Source of the DNA: an uncultured Alistipes sp.
GTDB taxonomy: Bacteria; Bacteroidota; Bacteroidia; Bacteroidales; Rikenellaceae
Assembly: GCA_947178025.1 (NCBI GenBank)
Contig: CAMWWU010000008.1
Coordinates: 1 to 32,566, forward strand
Length of the DNA stretch: 32,566 nt
Direction of reading: 5' to 3'
Shown: one piece after another, positions 26,057-32,566 of the stretch
Numbering within the stretch: the stretch's first letter is position 1
Layout of the letters: every line of letters begins with the position of its first letter
Program-made: the position numbers and the translations under genes
The notes under the pieces: generated by a model
What the model saw: the letters and a program-made list of their open reading frames with translations, nothing else
What the model was told of the DNA's origin: nothing
Databases searched by the model: none

Positions 26057-26986
26057 ATGAAAAACTACCTGATCCTGTCGTCGCTCCTGCTCGCCGGCCT
26101 GTCGTTCTGCGCCTGCGACGCCGACGAAGCGGAGGCCGTCGCATTCGACGTCGCCCTCGCAAACGATGCCGCCGCGATCTTCGCGGGCGACGACGTCGTG
26201 TTCCGCTTCTCGGGAAAGCCGGACTACGTGACCTTCTACTCGGGCGAGGAGGGCAGCCGCTACGTCAACCGCCACCGCACGTCGGTCGACGTCGAGGCGC
26301 TGACGCTCTCCTACACCTTCCTCCAGCGCTATACGGAGAATGCGCTGCTCAACCACGCAGCGACCCATATCTACATCTCAGAGGACTTCGACGCCGACTA
26401 CACGCCCGAAGGCATCGCGCGCGCCACCTGGACGCAGCTGTCGCAGACGAGCGGCGAGGAGTGGCTCGTACCGACGGCGACGGCCCGTCAGCAAACGCTG
26501 TCGAGTTCGGGCGACCTCTCGGCCTACCGCGACAAGCGCTTCACGCTCGCCTTCCGCTTCGAAACGCCCCGGCTGGAGCAGGCGATCGGACAGCCGCGCG
26601 TCGACATCGAACCGCTGACGCTCACCAAGATCGTCGACGGATGTCCCATCGAGGTCGCCAACCCGCAGGCCGATTTCGGCTTTCGGTTCGTCGCGGAGGC
26701 CCCCACCGCCGGCAATTACAGCGCGAACGCCACGTGCCTGCTCTTCCAGCCGAGCGGCGCGCAGAACGGCATCTCGGTATGGGCCGTCAGTCAGCAGCTG
26801 GATCCGTCCGCGACCTCGGTCGACTACGGAACGCCCGTCCGGTCGATGGACATGCCCGCCGCCTCCGTCACCCACAACTACTCCGAGCCGGGAGTGTACA
26901 CCGCGACGTTCGTGGCCCGCAACGCCAACCGGTGGAACACCGAAGAGGCGGTACGCGAAATCACGATTGAAGTAAAAGAGCGATAA
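26057..26986 (+). CDS. DUF5017-like surface lipoprotein, probable glycan-binding protein
   Basis: A 309-aa lipoprotein. The start at 26057 (MKNYLILSS...) is preferred over one 8 codons upstream because it opens the signal peptide. The lipidation cysteine is C18 or C20 (SFCACDADE), followed by acidic residues typical of surface export in Bacteroidetes. The first beta domain carries a DUF5017-like signature (VVFRFSGKPDYVTFYSGEEGSRY). The C-terminus has a PKD-like strand pattern (VTHNYSEPGVYTATFVARN). It sits 17 bases after SusD and 3 bases before the lyase. By position it is the surface glycan-binding protein of the SusCD system; direct binding is inferred. Confidence 0.72.
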   Translation: MKNYLILSSLLLAGLSFCACDADEAEAVAFDVALANDAAAIFAGDDVVFRFSGKPDYVTFYSGEEGSRYVNRHRTSVDVEALTLSYTFLQRYTENALLNHAATHIYISEDFDADYTPEGIARATWTQLSQTSGEEWLVPTATARQQTLSSSGDLSAYRDKRFTLAFRFETPRLEQAIGQPRVDIEPLTLTKIVDGCPIEVANPQADFGFRFVAEAPTAGNYSANATCLLFQPSGAQNGISVWAVSQQLDPSATSVDYGTPVRSMDMPAASVTHNYSEPGVYTATFVARNANRWNTEEAVREITIEVKER

Positions 26987-26989
26987 GCG

Positions 26990-29440
26990 ATGAAAACGCT
27001 TCGTCTACTGGCGACGCTCGTCGCCCTGACCCTCCTCTCCGGCCTGCGGGCCGGCAATCCGGAGCGGGAGTACGCATTCGACAACTACCGCCGCTACGCT
27101 GCGCAGGCCGCAGAAGCCGCGCTCGACGCCCGCCAGAAGAAAGGACTCAGGGAGCTGCGCGAATACTACCGCACCCACGCCCACCGGGCCCACGAACGCA
27201 AATGCGGGAAATCGCTCGCCGAGATCCTCTTCCTGTTGCAGGAAGACGGTACGTTCGCCGACCTGAATCCGCAGGAGCCCGTCGTCATGCAGGGCAGCGA
27301 CCAGGGAGCCGTCGGCGACTTGCTGTCCGAGGCATTCCGGCGAATCTGGAACGTCGCCGAGGAGTTCCGGGCCGAGCGCATGGATTTCGCAGCCGACCGC
27401 GAGCTCTTCGCCCGATGCCGGAGAGCCGTGCTGCACTACGGCGACCTGGAGGTGAGCCGCAGCAACCGCGTGCACCGGTGGCACGCCTCCTGCTTCGCAA
27501 TCCCCACGGCGGCCGTCAACATCTACTTCTGCTTCCTGCCGCAGATGGAGCGCGCCGAGGCCGGCAAAAGCCGGGATCCGGAGACGGCGCAGACGTGCGA
27601 CATGCTCAAGGCGCTGGGCCTCCAGGCGTGGACCCAGCCGCTGCGCAACGACGCCACGGACCGAAACGTCGTGCAGACGGAGCGCTTCCGGGGGCACGTC
27701 TTCTGGGTCGGCGGCAACGCATTGGCCTACCGTTCGCTGCTCCCCGTGGCCGTCATGTACCGCTCCGCGGCGATGATCGAGGTGATCGGCGAGGTATCGC
27801 AGCGGGGCATCGGCAACACGGCCCAGCTCGTCTACGACGATGCGTTCTGGACCGAGGGATGCACGGCCGACGGCGCCGGCTGGGGCCACGGAAAGCAGTG
27901 CCTGGTATGGGGTTATCCCATCGACGGCAATCTGAACGCCCTTTCGCTGCTGACCCTGCTCGCGCAAACACCCTGGGGCCACAAGCTGAGCGGCAGCAAC
28001 GTCGAGACGCTCTTCAACTTCATCCAAGGCAGCAGCTGGTTCTACTACAAGGGCTACCCGCTGCTCTTCCTCGACCGCTATTCGGCACGCTACGCCCCGG
28101 CCAAGCAGGAGATCCGTTCGGCGGGGCTCGCCCGGCAGCTGATGGAGAACTGGCCCGACTCGTTCGGCAACGACCGCCGCAACGAACTGACCCGCTTCCT
28201 GAAGGAGGCCGCGAACCGCCAGATCGTCATGAAAGGGTATCCCGAGGGGGTCTACTCGGGCACGCGCTGGTTCTTCAACAACGACAAACTCATCAAGAAG
28301 AATCCCCGCTACCACATCGCGGTGAGCATCGCCTCGGTGCGCTGCGACGGTCTGGAGAGCGCCCGGGAGTTCGCCGACGCCTACAACTTCTTCCCCACGG
28401 ACGGCATGACGCTCTTCCAGAAGCAGGGCGACGAGTACGCCCGCATCGTCGGAGCGTGGGACGTCACGGCCATGCCCGGCATCACGGCCCGCGAGGGGAT
28501 GGAGCTGCTGCCGCCCGTGACCAACTGGCGGGGCTATTGCAGCCGTCACGACTTCGCGGCGGCAGCCACCCACGGCGGCGAAAACGCCGTCGCCGGCTAC
28601 CTCTTCGAGAAGATGAACGCCTCGAACAAAGACGACGTGAACGACAAGGGCACCGGCGACGAGGGCTATGCCCGCATCTTCGGCGTGAAGGCCCACAAAG
28701 CCTACTTCATGCTGGGCGACTATACGGTGGCGCTCGGTGCGGGCGTAGCGAATCTCCGTCCCGAGCTGGAGGGCTCGATCCGCACGACCGTCGACCAGAC
28801 CGAACGCTCGGGCGAAGTGACGGTTCTGCGGGAGGGGCGCCTCCTCCCCGCAGGACCGGGCGTGCAGTCGTTTTTCGCCGACGGCAAGCCCGTGTGGGTG
28901 ATCCAGCAGGACAAGTTCGCCTACACGGTACTCCCCGAGTTCACGAAATCGGCGTCGTTCCGCTGCGAAACGAAAGCGACCGACTGGCTGAAGTACAACC
29001 TCTCGAACAAAGGGGCTAAGGAGCTGCCCGAACGGGCCGAGATCCTGCATCTGTGGATCGACCACGGCCAGGCGCCCACAGACGATACCTACGGCTACGT
29101 CGTCTACGCCGGCGAAGGTCTTCCGGCGGCGGAGCTGCCCTTCGAGGTGCTGCGCAACGACACGCAGGTGCAGGCCCTCGCCAGCCGCGACGGGCGCACC
29201 GTCGAAGCGGTCTTCTACACCGCGGACGCCGCACTCGCGAGCCCGCGGGGCGAGCTGACCGTCTCGGCCCCCTGTGCGCTGCTGCTCGACGGCGACCGCC
29301 TGACGGTGACCGACGCCCGCATGGATCCCGATTGTCGGGAGATCGTCGTGACCTGCGCCGGCCGGCGCATCCCGGTGGCGATGCCGCAGGGTATCCTGTG
29401 CGGCAAACCGGCGACGACGGATTTACGGATTACGGAATAA
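26990..29440 (+). CDS. PL8-superfamily polysaccharide lyase (hyaluronate/chondroitin/xanthan lyase-like)
   Basis: An 816-aa protein with a signal peptide (about 1-21, ending RAG) and no lipobox. Layout follows PL8: an alpha/alpha toroid to about residue 370, then anti-parallel beta-sandwiches. Likely catalytic residues are N243 (VGGNALAY), H300 (DGAGWGHGKQ), Y309 (VWGYPIDG) and R426 (SGTRWFFNND). Downstream, DGMTLFQKQGDEYARIVGAWDVTAMPGIT matches the PL8 block 'GDGMTY-Y....Y....W....PGTT' in pattern. PL8 enzymes cleave at a uronic acid by beta-elimination, leaving a 4,5-unsaturated uronyl end. The GWGHG and GYPID motifs differ from classical hyaluronate and chondroitin AC lyases, so substrate is open. 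No sulfatase lies nearby. It is the only clear polysaccharide-cleaving enzyme of the right arm. Confidence 0.85.
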   Translation: MKTLRLLATLVALTLLSGLRAGNPEREYAFDNYRRYAAQAAEAALDARQKKGLRELREYYRTHAHRAHERKCGKSLAEILFLLQEDGTFADLNPQEPVVMQGSDQGAVGDLLSEAFRRIWNVAEEFRAERMDFAADRELFARCRRAVLHYGDLEVSRSNRVHRWHASCFAIPTAAVNIYFCFLPQMERAEAGKSRDPETAQTCDMLKALGLQAWTQPLRNDATDRNVVQTERFRGHVFWVGGNALAYRSLLPVAVMYRSAAMIEVIGEVSQRGIGNTAQLVYDDAFWTEGCTADGAGWGHGKQCLVWGYPIDGNLNALSLLTLLAQTPWGHKLSGSNVETLFNFIQGSSWFYYKGYPLLFLDRYSARYAPAKQEIRSAGLARQLMENWPDSFGNDRRNELTRFLKEAANRQIVMKGYPEGVYSGTRWFFNNDKLIKKNPRYHIAVSIASVRCDGLESAREFADAYNFFPTDGMTLFQKQGDEYARIVGAWDVTAMPGITAREGMELLPPVTNWRGYCSRHDFAAAATHGGENAVAGYLFEKMNASNKDDVNDKGTGDEGYARIFGVKAHKAYFMLGDYTVALGAGVANLRPELEGSIRTTVDQTERSGEVTVLREGRLLPAGPGVQSFFADGKPVWVIQQDKFAYTVLPEFTKSASFRCETKATDWLKYNLSNKGAKELPERAEILHLWIDHGQAPTDDTYGYVVYAGEGLPAAELPFEVLRNDTQVQALASRDGRTVEAVFYTADAALASPRGELTVSAPCALLLDGDRLTVTDARMDPDCREIVVTCAGRRIPVAMPQGILCGKPATTDLRITE

Positions 29441-29456
29441 TAAAAAACGCAACGAT

Positions 29457-30947
29457 ATGAAAAAGAGTTTGTTTTACGGCATCATGGCATGCGCGTGCCT
29501 CGCAGCCGCATGCAACGACGACGGCACCGACGCGCCGGAAGCCCCGCAGGAGGCTCCGCTGGTGCTCGCCGGCGAGACCTGGTCGTTCGACCCCGAGGCC
29601 GGCGGAACGATCTGGAGCGTCGGTCGCAACGTCGGCGTGTTTCTGGTCGACAGCGACACGAAGGAGGTGATCGACCCTTACCTGAATGTGAAATACGTCA
29701 GCACGAAGCGCCCCGAGGGTTACTTCTCACCGGAGGAGCCCGATCAGGTCGTGCGCCTCACCGCGCAGCGTGCGGACGCCGTGCTCTACTACCCCTACCA
29801 GGAGGATGCGACGACGATCCGCCCGATGGATATCGCTTCGCAGCCGGCCAAGCTGGCCGATTTCCGCTACGGCCGCGGCGAGGGCGTCTCCTGCACGGAC
29901 AACCGGCGGAAACTCTCGCTGCGCCCCGTCTTTTCGCAGCTCGTCTTCGAGGTCGTCGCCGGCGAAGGGGTGACCGACGCCTATCTGCAAGACGCCGCGA
30001 TAGCCGTCGAGGGGTGCTGCACGCAAGCGGACTTCAACCTGGCGGCCGGCACGTTCGAGAACGGCCGCGACGTGCGGCCGATCGTCCTCGCCCCCGCGGC
30101 ATCGGGGGCCGGAGCTTCGGGCCTGCTCTTTCCGCAGGCCGCGATCGGCGATGCCGTGCGGGCCGTCATCGCGCTGCCCCGCATGAACCGCACCGAGGAG
30201 TGGTCGTTCAACGAGCGAATCCCCGCACTGGAACCGGGCATGCGCTACACCTGCACGGTACGGGTCAGCCAGCAGCGGATCGACGTGACGACCCGCACGG
30301 AACCGATCGAGGAGTGGACCGACGGCAGCGAAACGGCCGGCAGCGGCCGCCGCAACGAGATTCCCTGCCTGATCGAGGAGCTTCCGACGGGCCCGCTGGA
30401 GTGGATCCACAACAACAACTCGCTCTCGCAGACCGCGGCGGGCGACTGGCGCCGGGTCACCAACGGCAACGAGACCGACGGGAAGATCCTGGCCGCCGTC
30501 GAACCCGACGCCGAATCGGGCCGCCGCGTAATCCGCGCCGAGTTCCCCACGGCCAGCTGGTACATGAGCTATCTGTGCTGCCGCATGGGTCGGGCCCAAC
30601 CCTGCGTCAGCAAGATCGCGTTCCGGGCCAAGGGAACCGCCGGACGCCAGATCCGCTGCTATCTGAAGAACAACTACGGCGGCAACTCGGTATTCGTCAG
30701 CAGCCCCGCGACCGAGGGGGCTGCCTACGCCGGCATCCTCAGCTTCACGCTCGGCAGCGAGTGGCAGACCTACGAACTGGCGTTCGACCTGCGGAAGATC
30801 AGCACCAACGGCGTGAACACCCCCTCGGCCGCACACCTCGTCGACGCGACGGAGCAGGCTTTGGCCGACTTCTTCATCGCCTTCTACGCCGTGACGGCCA
30901 ATACGGAGTTTTATCTGGACGACCTATCGTTCGTACCGGAAAATTAA
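29457..30947 (+). CDS. Fimbrillin-fold lipoprotein with C-terminal carbohydrate-binding-like domain
   Basis: A 496-aa lipoprotein with C19 in a lipobox (LAAAC) followed by NDD, a surface-export-like tag. Residues about 35-290 follow the fimbrillin-family pattern (VGVFLVDSDTKEVIDPYLNVKYVS, DAVLYYPYQ, LRPVFSQLVFEVVAGEGV, YTCTVRVSQQRIDV). Residues about 300-496 look like a jelly-roll sandwich of the galactose-binding/CBM type (KIAFRAKGTAGRQIRCYLKNNYGG...WQTYELAFDLRKIS...ADFFIAFYAVTANTEFYLDDLSFVPE). Fimbrillin-like domains in PUL lipoproteins often act as spacers, so a glycan-binding head on a fimbrillin-like stalk is the likely design. Co-transcribed with the lyase, 16 bases apart. Ligand unknown. 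Confidence 0.75.
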   Translation: MKKSLFYGIMACACLAAACNDDGTDAPEAPQEAPLVLAGETWSFDPEAGGTIWSVGRNVGVFLVDSDTKEVIDPYLNVKYVSTKRPEGYFSPEEPDQVVRLTAQRADAVLYYPYQEDATTIRPMDIASQPAKLADFRYGRGEGVSCTDNRRKLSLRPVFSQLVFEVVAGEGVTDAYLQDAAIAVEGCCTQADFNLAAGTFENGRDVRPIVLAPAASGAGASGLLFPQAAIGDAVRAVIALPRMNRTEEWSFNERIPALEPGMRYTCTVRVSQQRIDVTTRTEPIEEWTDGSETAGSGRRNEIPCLIEELPTGPLEWIHNNNSLSQTAAGDWRRVTNGNETDGKILAAVEPDAESGRRVIRAEFPTASWYMSYLCCRMGRAQPCVSKIAFRAKGTAGRQIRCYLKNNYGGNSVFVSSPATEGAAYAGILSFTLGSEWQTYELAFDLRKISTNGVNTPSAAHLVDATEQALADFFIAFYAVTANTEFYLDDLSFVPEN

Positions 30948-30968
30948 CGATCAAAAAAACACTTCAAC

Positions 30969-31784
30969 ATGAAAACCTCTCTCGTATCGAAATATCTGCT
31001 GGTCCCGGTCCTGCTACTCTCCGCCGCCTGCGCCCGCGACGCACTGGAGGAACCCGCTCTTCCGGCCTCCGGCCGCAGCATCGAGTTCCGCGCCGAGATC
31101 CTCCCCGCGACACGCACCGCGACCGAGGGGCGTAAAAGCACGTTCGTCGAAGGCGACCGGATCGGCATCTTCCAGGTCGTGCGGAACACGGACGACTTCC
31201 TGGCGTCGAATGCCCTCCACACGCTGGCCGACGGACGCTGGAACTCCGACGCAGCCCTCGCATTCCCGGTAGACGGCCGCCCCGTGGATTTCTACGCCTA
31301 CTATCCCTACGCTCCGCAGGCAGAGGGGCTCTCGTTCGAACACACCGTAGCCGCCGACCAGTCGCAAGCGGGAGCCTACGAGGCAAGCGATCTGCTGCAG
31401 GCCTCGTGCACCGACACCACCGGCACCGAGCAGCAGGTCGCCTTCCGGTTCTCGCACACGCTGGCTCTCGCCGAGGTGAGGGTCGACGGATTGCCCGCCG
31501 ACGATCCGGCCGCCACGGTGACGATCCGTGTCCGCCGAAGCGTCCGGGTGGATCTGCGGACCGGCACGGCGACGTCGGATCCGGAGGCCGCAACGGAACC
31601 GGTCACGATGCGCCGCCTCCCCGACGGCACCTTCCGCGCCGTGATCCCGGCCCAGCAGGTGCCTGCCGGCAGCCTGCTCCGCCTCACCACGCAAAGCGGC
31701 AAAACCTACCGCTACCGGAGCGACGCCCCCACGGAGTTCTCCGCCGGCCGGATCGCCTCCTTCACCGTCGACTGCGGCGAGTAG
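30969..31784 (+). CDS. Fimbrillin-family lipoprotein
   Basis: A 271-aa lipoprotein, lipid cysteine C21 (LSAAC). The sequence has typical fimbrillin features: SIEFRAEILPATRT near the N-terminus, STFVEGDRIGIFQV, a VDFYAYYPYAP strand, QVAFRFSHTLALAEVRV, and a terminal SAGRIASFTVDC. It resembles the N-terminal half of the preceding protein without the added sandwich, so the two may be tandem paralogues. Last gene of the right arm, ending 41 bases before a hairpin terminator. Probable surface adhesin or accessory glycan-binding protein; function not shown by sequence. Confidence 0.78.
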   Translation: MKTSLVSKYLLVPVLLLSAACARDALEEPALPASGRSIEFRAEILPATRTATEGRKSTFVEGDRIGIFQVVRNTDDFLASNALHTLADGRWNSDAALAFPVDGRPVDFYAYYPYAPQAEGLSFEHTVAADQSQAGAYEASDLLQASCTDTTGTEQQVAFRFSHTLALAEVRVDGLPADDPAATVTIRVRRSVRVDLRTGTATSDPEAATEPVTMRRLPDGTFRAVIPAQQVPAGSLLRLTTQSGKTYRYRSDAPTEFSAGRIASFTVDCGE

Positions 31785-31824
31785 CCCGGCCTCCCGGCCC
31801 GTCTCTCCGCCGACGCCCTGCATC

Positions 31825-31867
31825 TTCCCCACCTCCGGCCTGAAGCGGCCTGAGGTGGGGAATTTTC
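31825..31867 (+). terminator. Rho-independent terminator of the susC operon
   Basis: TTCCCCACCTC (31825-31835) and GAGGTGGGGAA (31852-31862) form an 11-base perfect stem. The loop can pair further (CGGCC/GGCC), and AATTTTC follows. It is placed 41 bases after the last gene of the right arm. Confidence 0.8.
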
Positions 31868-31950
31868 GATCATCCCCGCCTCGTCTCCCGACGATCGCCG
31901 CCCCGAGGCCCAGGCATGGGAACGGGAGCAATCCGGTCGGACATACAATT

Positions 31951-31993
31951 ATATAAAAGAAAACCGCGTTACAGATATCTGTAACGCGGTTTC
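31951..31993 (-). terminator. Terminator of tRNA-Cys (perfect 32-base palindrome)
   Basis: A fully self-complementary 32-base sequence with 16-base arms (31961-31976 and 31977-31992), centred on AGAT/ATCT. It is followed on the minus strand by TTCTTTTATAT. It begins 6 bases after the 3' end of the tRNA, as expected for an intrinsic terminator. Confidence 0.8.
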
Positions 31994-31998
31994 TATCG

Positions 31999-32069
31999 AG
32001 GTCTGAAGCGGATTCGAACCGCTGTACAAGGTTTTGCAGACCTTTGCCTAGCCACTCGGCCATCAGACC
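31999..32069 (-). tRNA. tRNA-Cys(GCA)
   Basis: Read on the minus strand, a complete 71-base cloverleaf. The acceptor stem is GGTCTGA/TCAGACC with discriminator T. The D-arm is GCCGAGTGGCTAGGC. The anticodon arm AAGGT-CTGCAAA-ACCTT carries anticodon GCA. The variable loop is GTAC and the T-arm AGCGG-TTCGAAT-CCGCT. The 3' CCA is not encoded. The GCA anticodon assigns it to cysteine. Confidence 0.97.
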
Positions 32070-32156
32070 AATATTCATTCCCTCCGCGATCCGTATCCGC
32101 CACTGCGCTTCGGTCGAAACCTCCGCCTGACCCGCGTTTCGGTCGCTTCGGGAGTG

Positions 32157-32187
32157 CAAATATACAAACATTTCTAAAATCTGCAAA
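32157..32187 (-). promoter_or_regulatory. Promoter of tRNA-Cys
   Basis: On the minus strand, TTTG (32184-32187), a 19-base spacer and TATATTTG (32157-32164) match the Bacteroidetes housekeeping consensus exactly. Transcription would start about 80 bases before the mature tRNA 5' end, so a 5' leader must be removed by RNase P. Confidence 0.75.
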
Positions 32188-32200
32188 ACTTCGGCCCAAC

Positions 32201-32232
32201 TTTGCGTTATTTCCCGAAAATATTTACCTTTA
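32201..32232 (+). promoter_or_regulatory. Promoter of dprA
   Basis: TTTG (32201-32204), a 20-base spacer and TACCTTTA (32225-32232) match the Bacteroidetes consensus with one mismatch in the last base of the -7 element. The predicted leader is about 25 bases. Confidence 0.65.
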
Positions 32233-32262
32233 CATCATCGAAAAACGACTTTCGCGGGACTC

Positions 32263-32566
32263 ATGACCATCGAAGACATTGCGCTGCAAATGACATCGGG
32301 CATCGGCCCGAAAGGCGCCGTGCATCTGCTGCAACACTTCGGCGACGCACGTGCGATCTTCGCTGCGACCGAGCGGGAGCTGATCGAAATCGCGGAACTG
32401 CGTCCCGCTCTCGCCCGGCCGATCGCCGAAAAAAGAGGGTTTCGCGATGCGGAAAAGGAGTTGGACTTCTGCCGCCGACACGGCATCCGCCCCATCGCCT
32501 CGACTGATTCGGACTACCCCGCGCTACTGCGCGAAATCCCCGACCGCCCCCATGTCCTCTATACGC
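32263..32566 (+). CDS. dprA: DprA/Smf DNA-processing protein, N-terminal part (cut by window end)
   Basis: Open from the ATG at 32263 to the window edge (101 codons plus one base, no stop). The start MTIEDIALQMTSGIGPKGAVHLLQHFGDA is the helix-hairpin-helix-like region found before the Rossmann fold in DprA. It is followed by FCRRHGIRPIASTDSDYPALLREIPDRPHVLYT, matching the DprA signature 'D-x-x-YP-x-L-x-x-I-x-D-x-P-x-V-L-Y'. DprA loads RecA onto incoming single-stranded DNA in natural transformation; it is widely conserved, including in species not known to be competent. Divergent from the tRNA gene, and unrelated to the glycan locus. Confidence 0.9.
   Translation, partial: MTIEDIALQMTSGIGPKGAVHLLQHFGDARAIFAATERELIEIAELRPALARPIAEKRGFRDAEKELDFCRRHGIRPIASTDSDYPALLREIPDRPHVLYT

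Larger units (their letters stand above)
31785..31998. other. Intergenic region with two convergent terminators
   Basis: About 210 bases without a gene. It contains the right-arm terminator (31825-31867) and the tRNA terminator (31951-31993). The roughly 75 bases between them show nothing recognisable. Confidence 0.7.

Noticed and set aside
31961..31992. Perfect 32-base palindrome considered as a mobile-element end or recombination site
   Set aside because: It lies 6 bases after the tRNA 3' end and is followed by a T-rich tract on the same strand, which is fully explained by an intrinsic terminator; no integrase or repeated copy is seen.
31999..32069. tRNA gene next to the PUL considered as an integration site of a genomic island
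   Set aside because: No integrase gene and no direct repeat of the tRNA 3' end was noticed in the window; codon and base use of the PUL match dprA.
1..32566. CRISPR arrays, insertion sequences, phage or toxin-antitoxin genes
   Set aside because: None seen: no regularly spaced repeats, transposase or phage-type reading frame could be recognised on either strand.

Overview
The window looks like chromosome of a gut-type Bacteroidales bacterium, most plausibly Rikenellaceae/Alistipes-like. The evidence is a SusC/SusD pair, a hybrid two-component sensor-regulator, fimbrillin-type lipoproteins, Bacteroidetes promoter elements (TTTG, a 19-20 base spacer, then TAnnTTTG) and GC-rich coding DNA with G/C-dominated third codon positions beside AT-rich intergenic stretches. 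The taxonomic call is inference; no 16S or marker phylogeny is available here.

Almost the whole window is one large polysaccharide utilisation locus (PUL) in two arms. Left arm (203-15746, all +, gaps of 1-61 bases and one 4-base overlap): an NRAMP-fold transporter that has lost the metal-binding motifs; a secreted alpha/alpha-barrel protein; a NagB-like sugar isomerase/deaminase; a TonB-dependent receptor without a SusD partner; a secreted lyase-like alpha/alpha-toroid protein; a GH28; a xylose-isomerase-like TIM barrel; a GH20-like protein; and a GH2 with a C-terminal malectin domain. A GH43/GH32-like beta-propeller protein (15758-16894, -) and the hybrid two-component regulator (16995-20990, -) separate the arms. 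Right arm (21242-31784, +): SusC, SusD, a DUF5017-like lipoprotein, a PL8-superfamily lyase, and two fimbrillin-fold lipoproteins, one with an extra C-terminal beta-sandwich.

Inferred logic: SusC/D and the lipoproteins capture and import a uronic-acid-containing glycan. The PL8-like enzyme and possibly the 617-aa lyase-like protein cut it by beta-elimination. GH28, GH2, GH20-like, the propeller enzyme and the alpha/alpha-barrel proteins trim the oligosaccharides in the periplasm. The NRAMP-like protein is a candidate inner-membrane importer. The NagB-like and TIM-barrel proteins would handle the sugars in the cytoplasm. No sulfatase, sugar kinase or major-facilitator sugar transporter is seen. 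The substrate would combine uronic acid with N-acetylhexosamine and appears unsulfated; its identity cannot be read from the sequence.

The 251-base region between the regulator and susC carries a divergent pair of TAnnTTTG elements and a CGTACA-N7-TGTACG dyad that is a candidate operator. After the PUL come two hairpin terminators, tRNA-Cys(GCA) on the minus strand, and the start of dprA on the plus strand, the last two driven by back-to-back promoters. Long open frames antisense to the real genes are GC-bias shadows and were left out.
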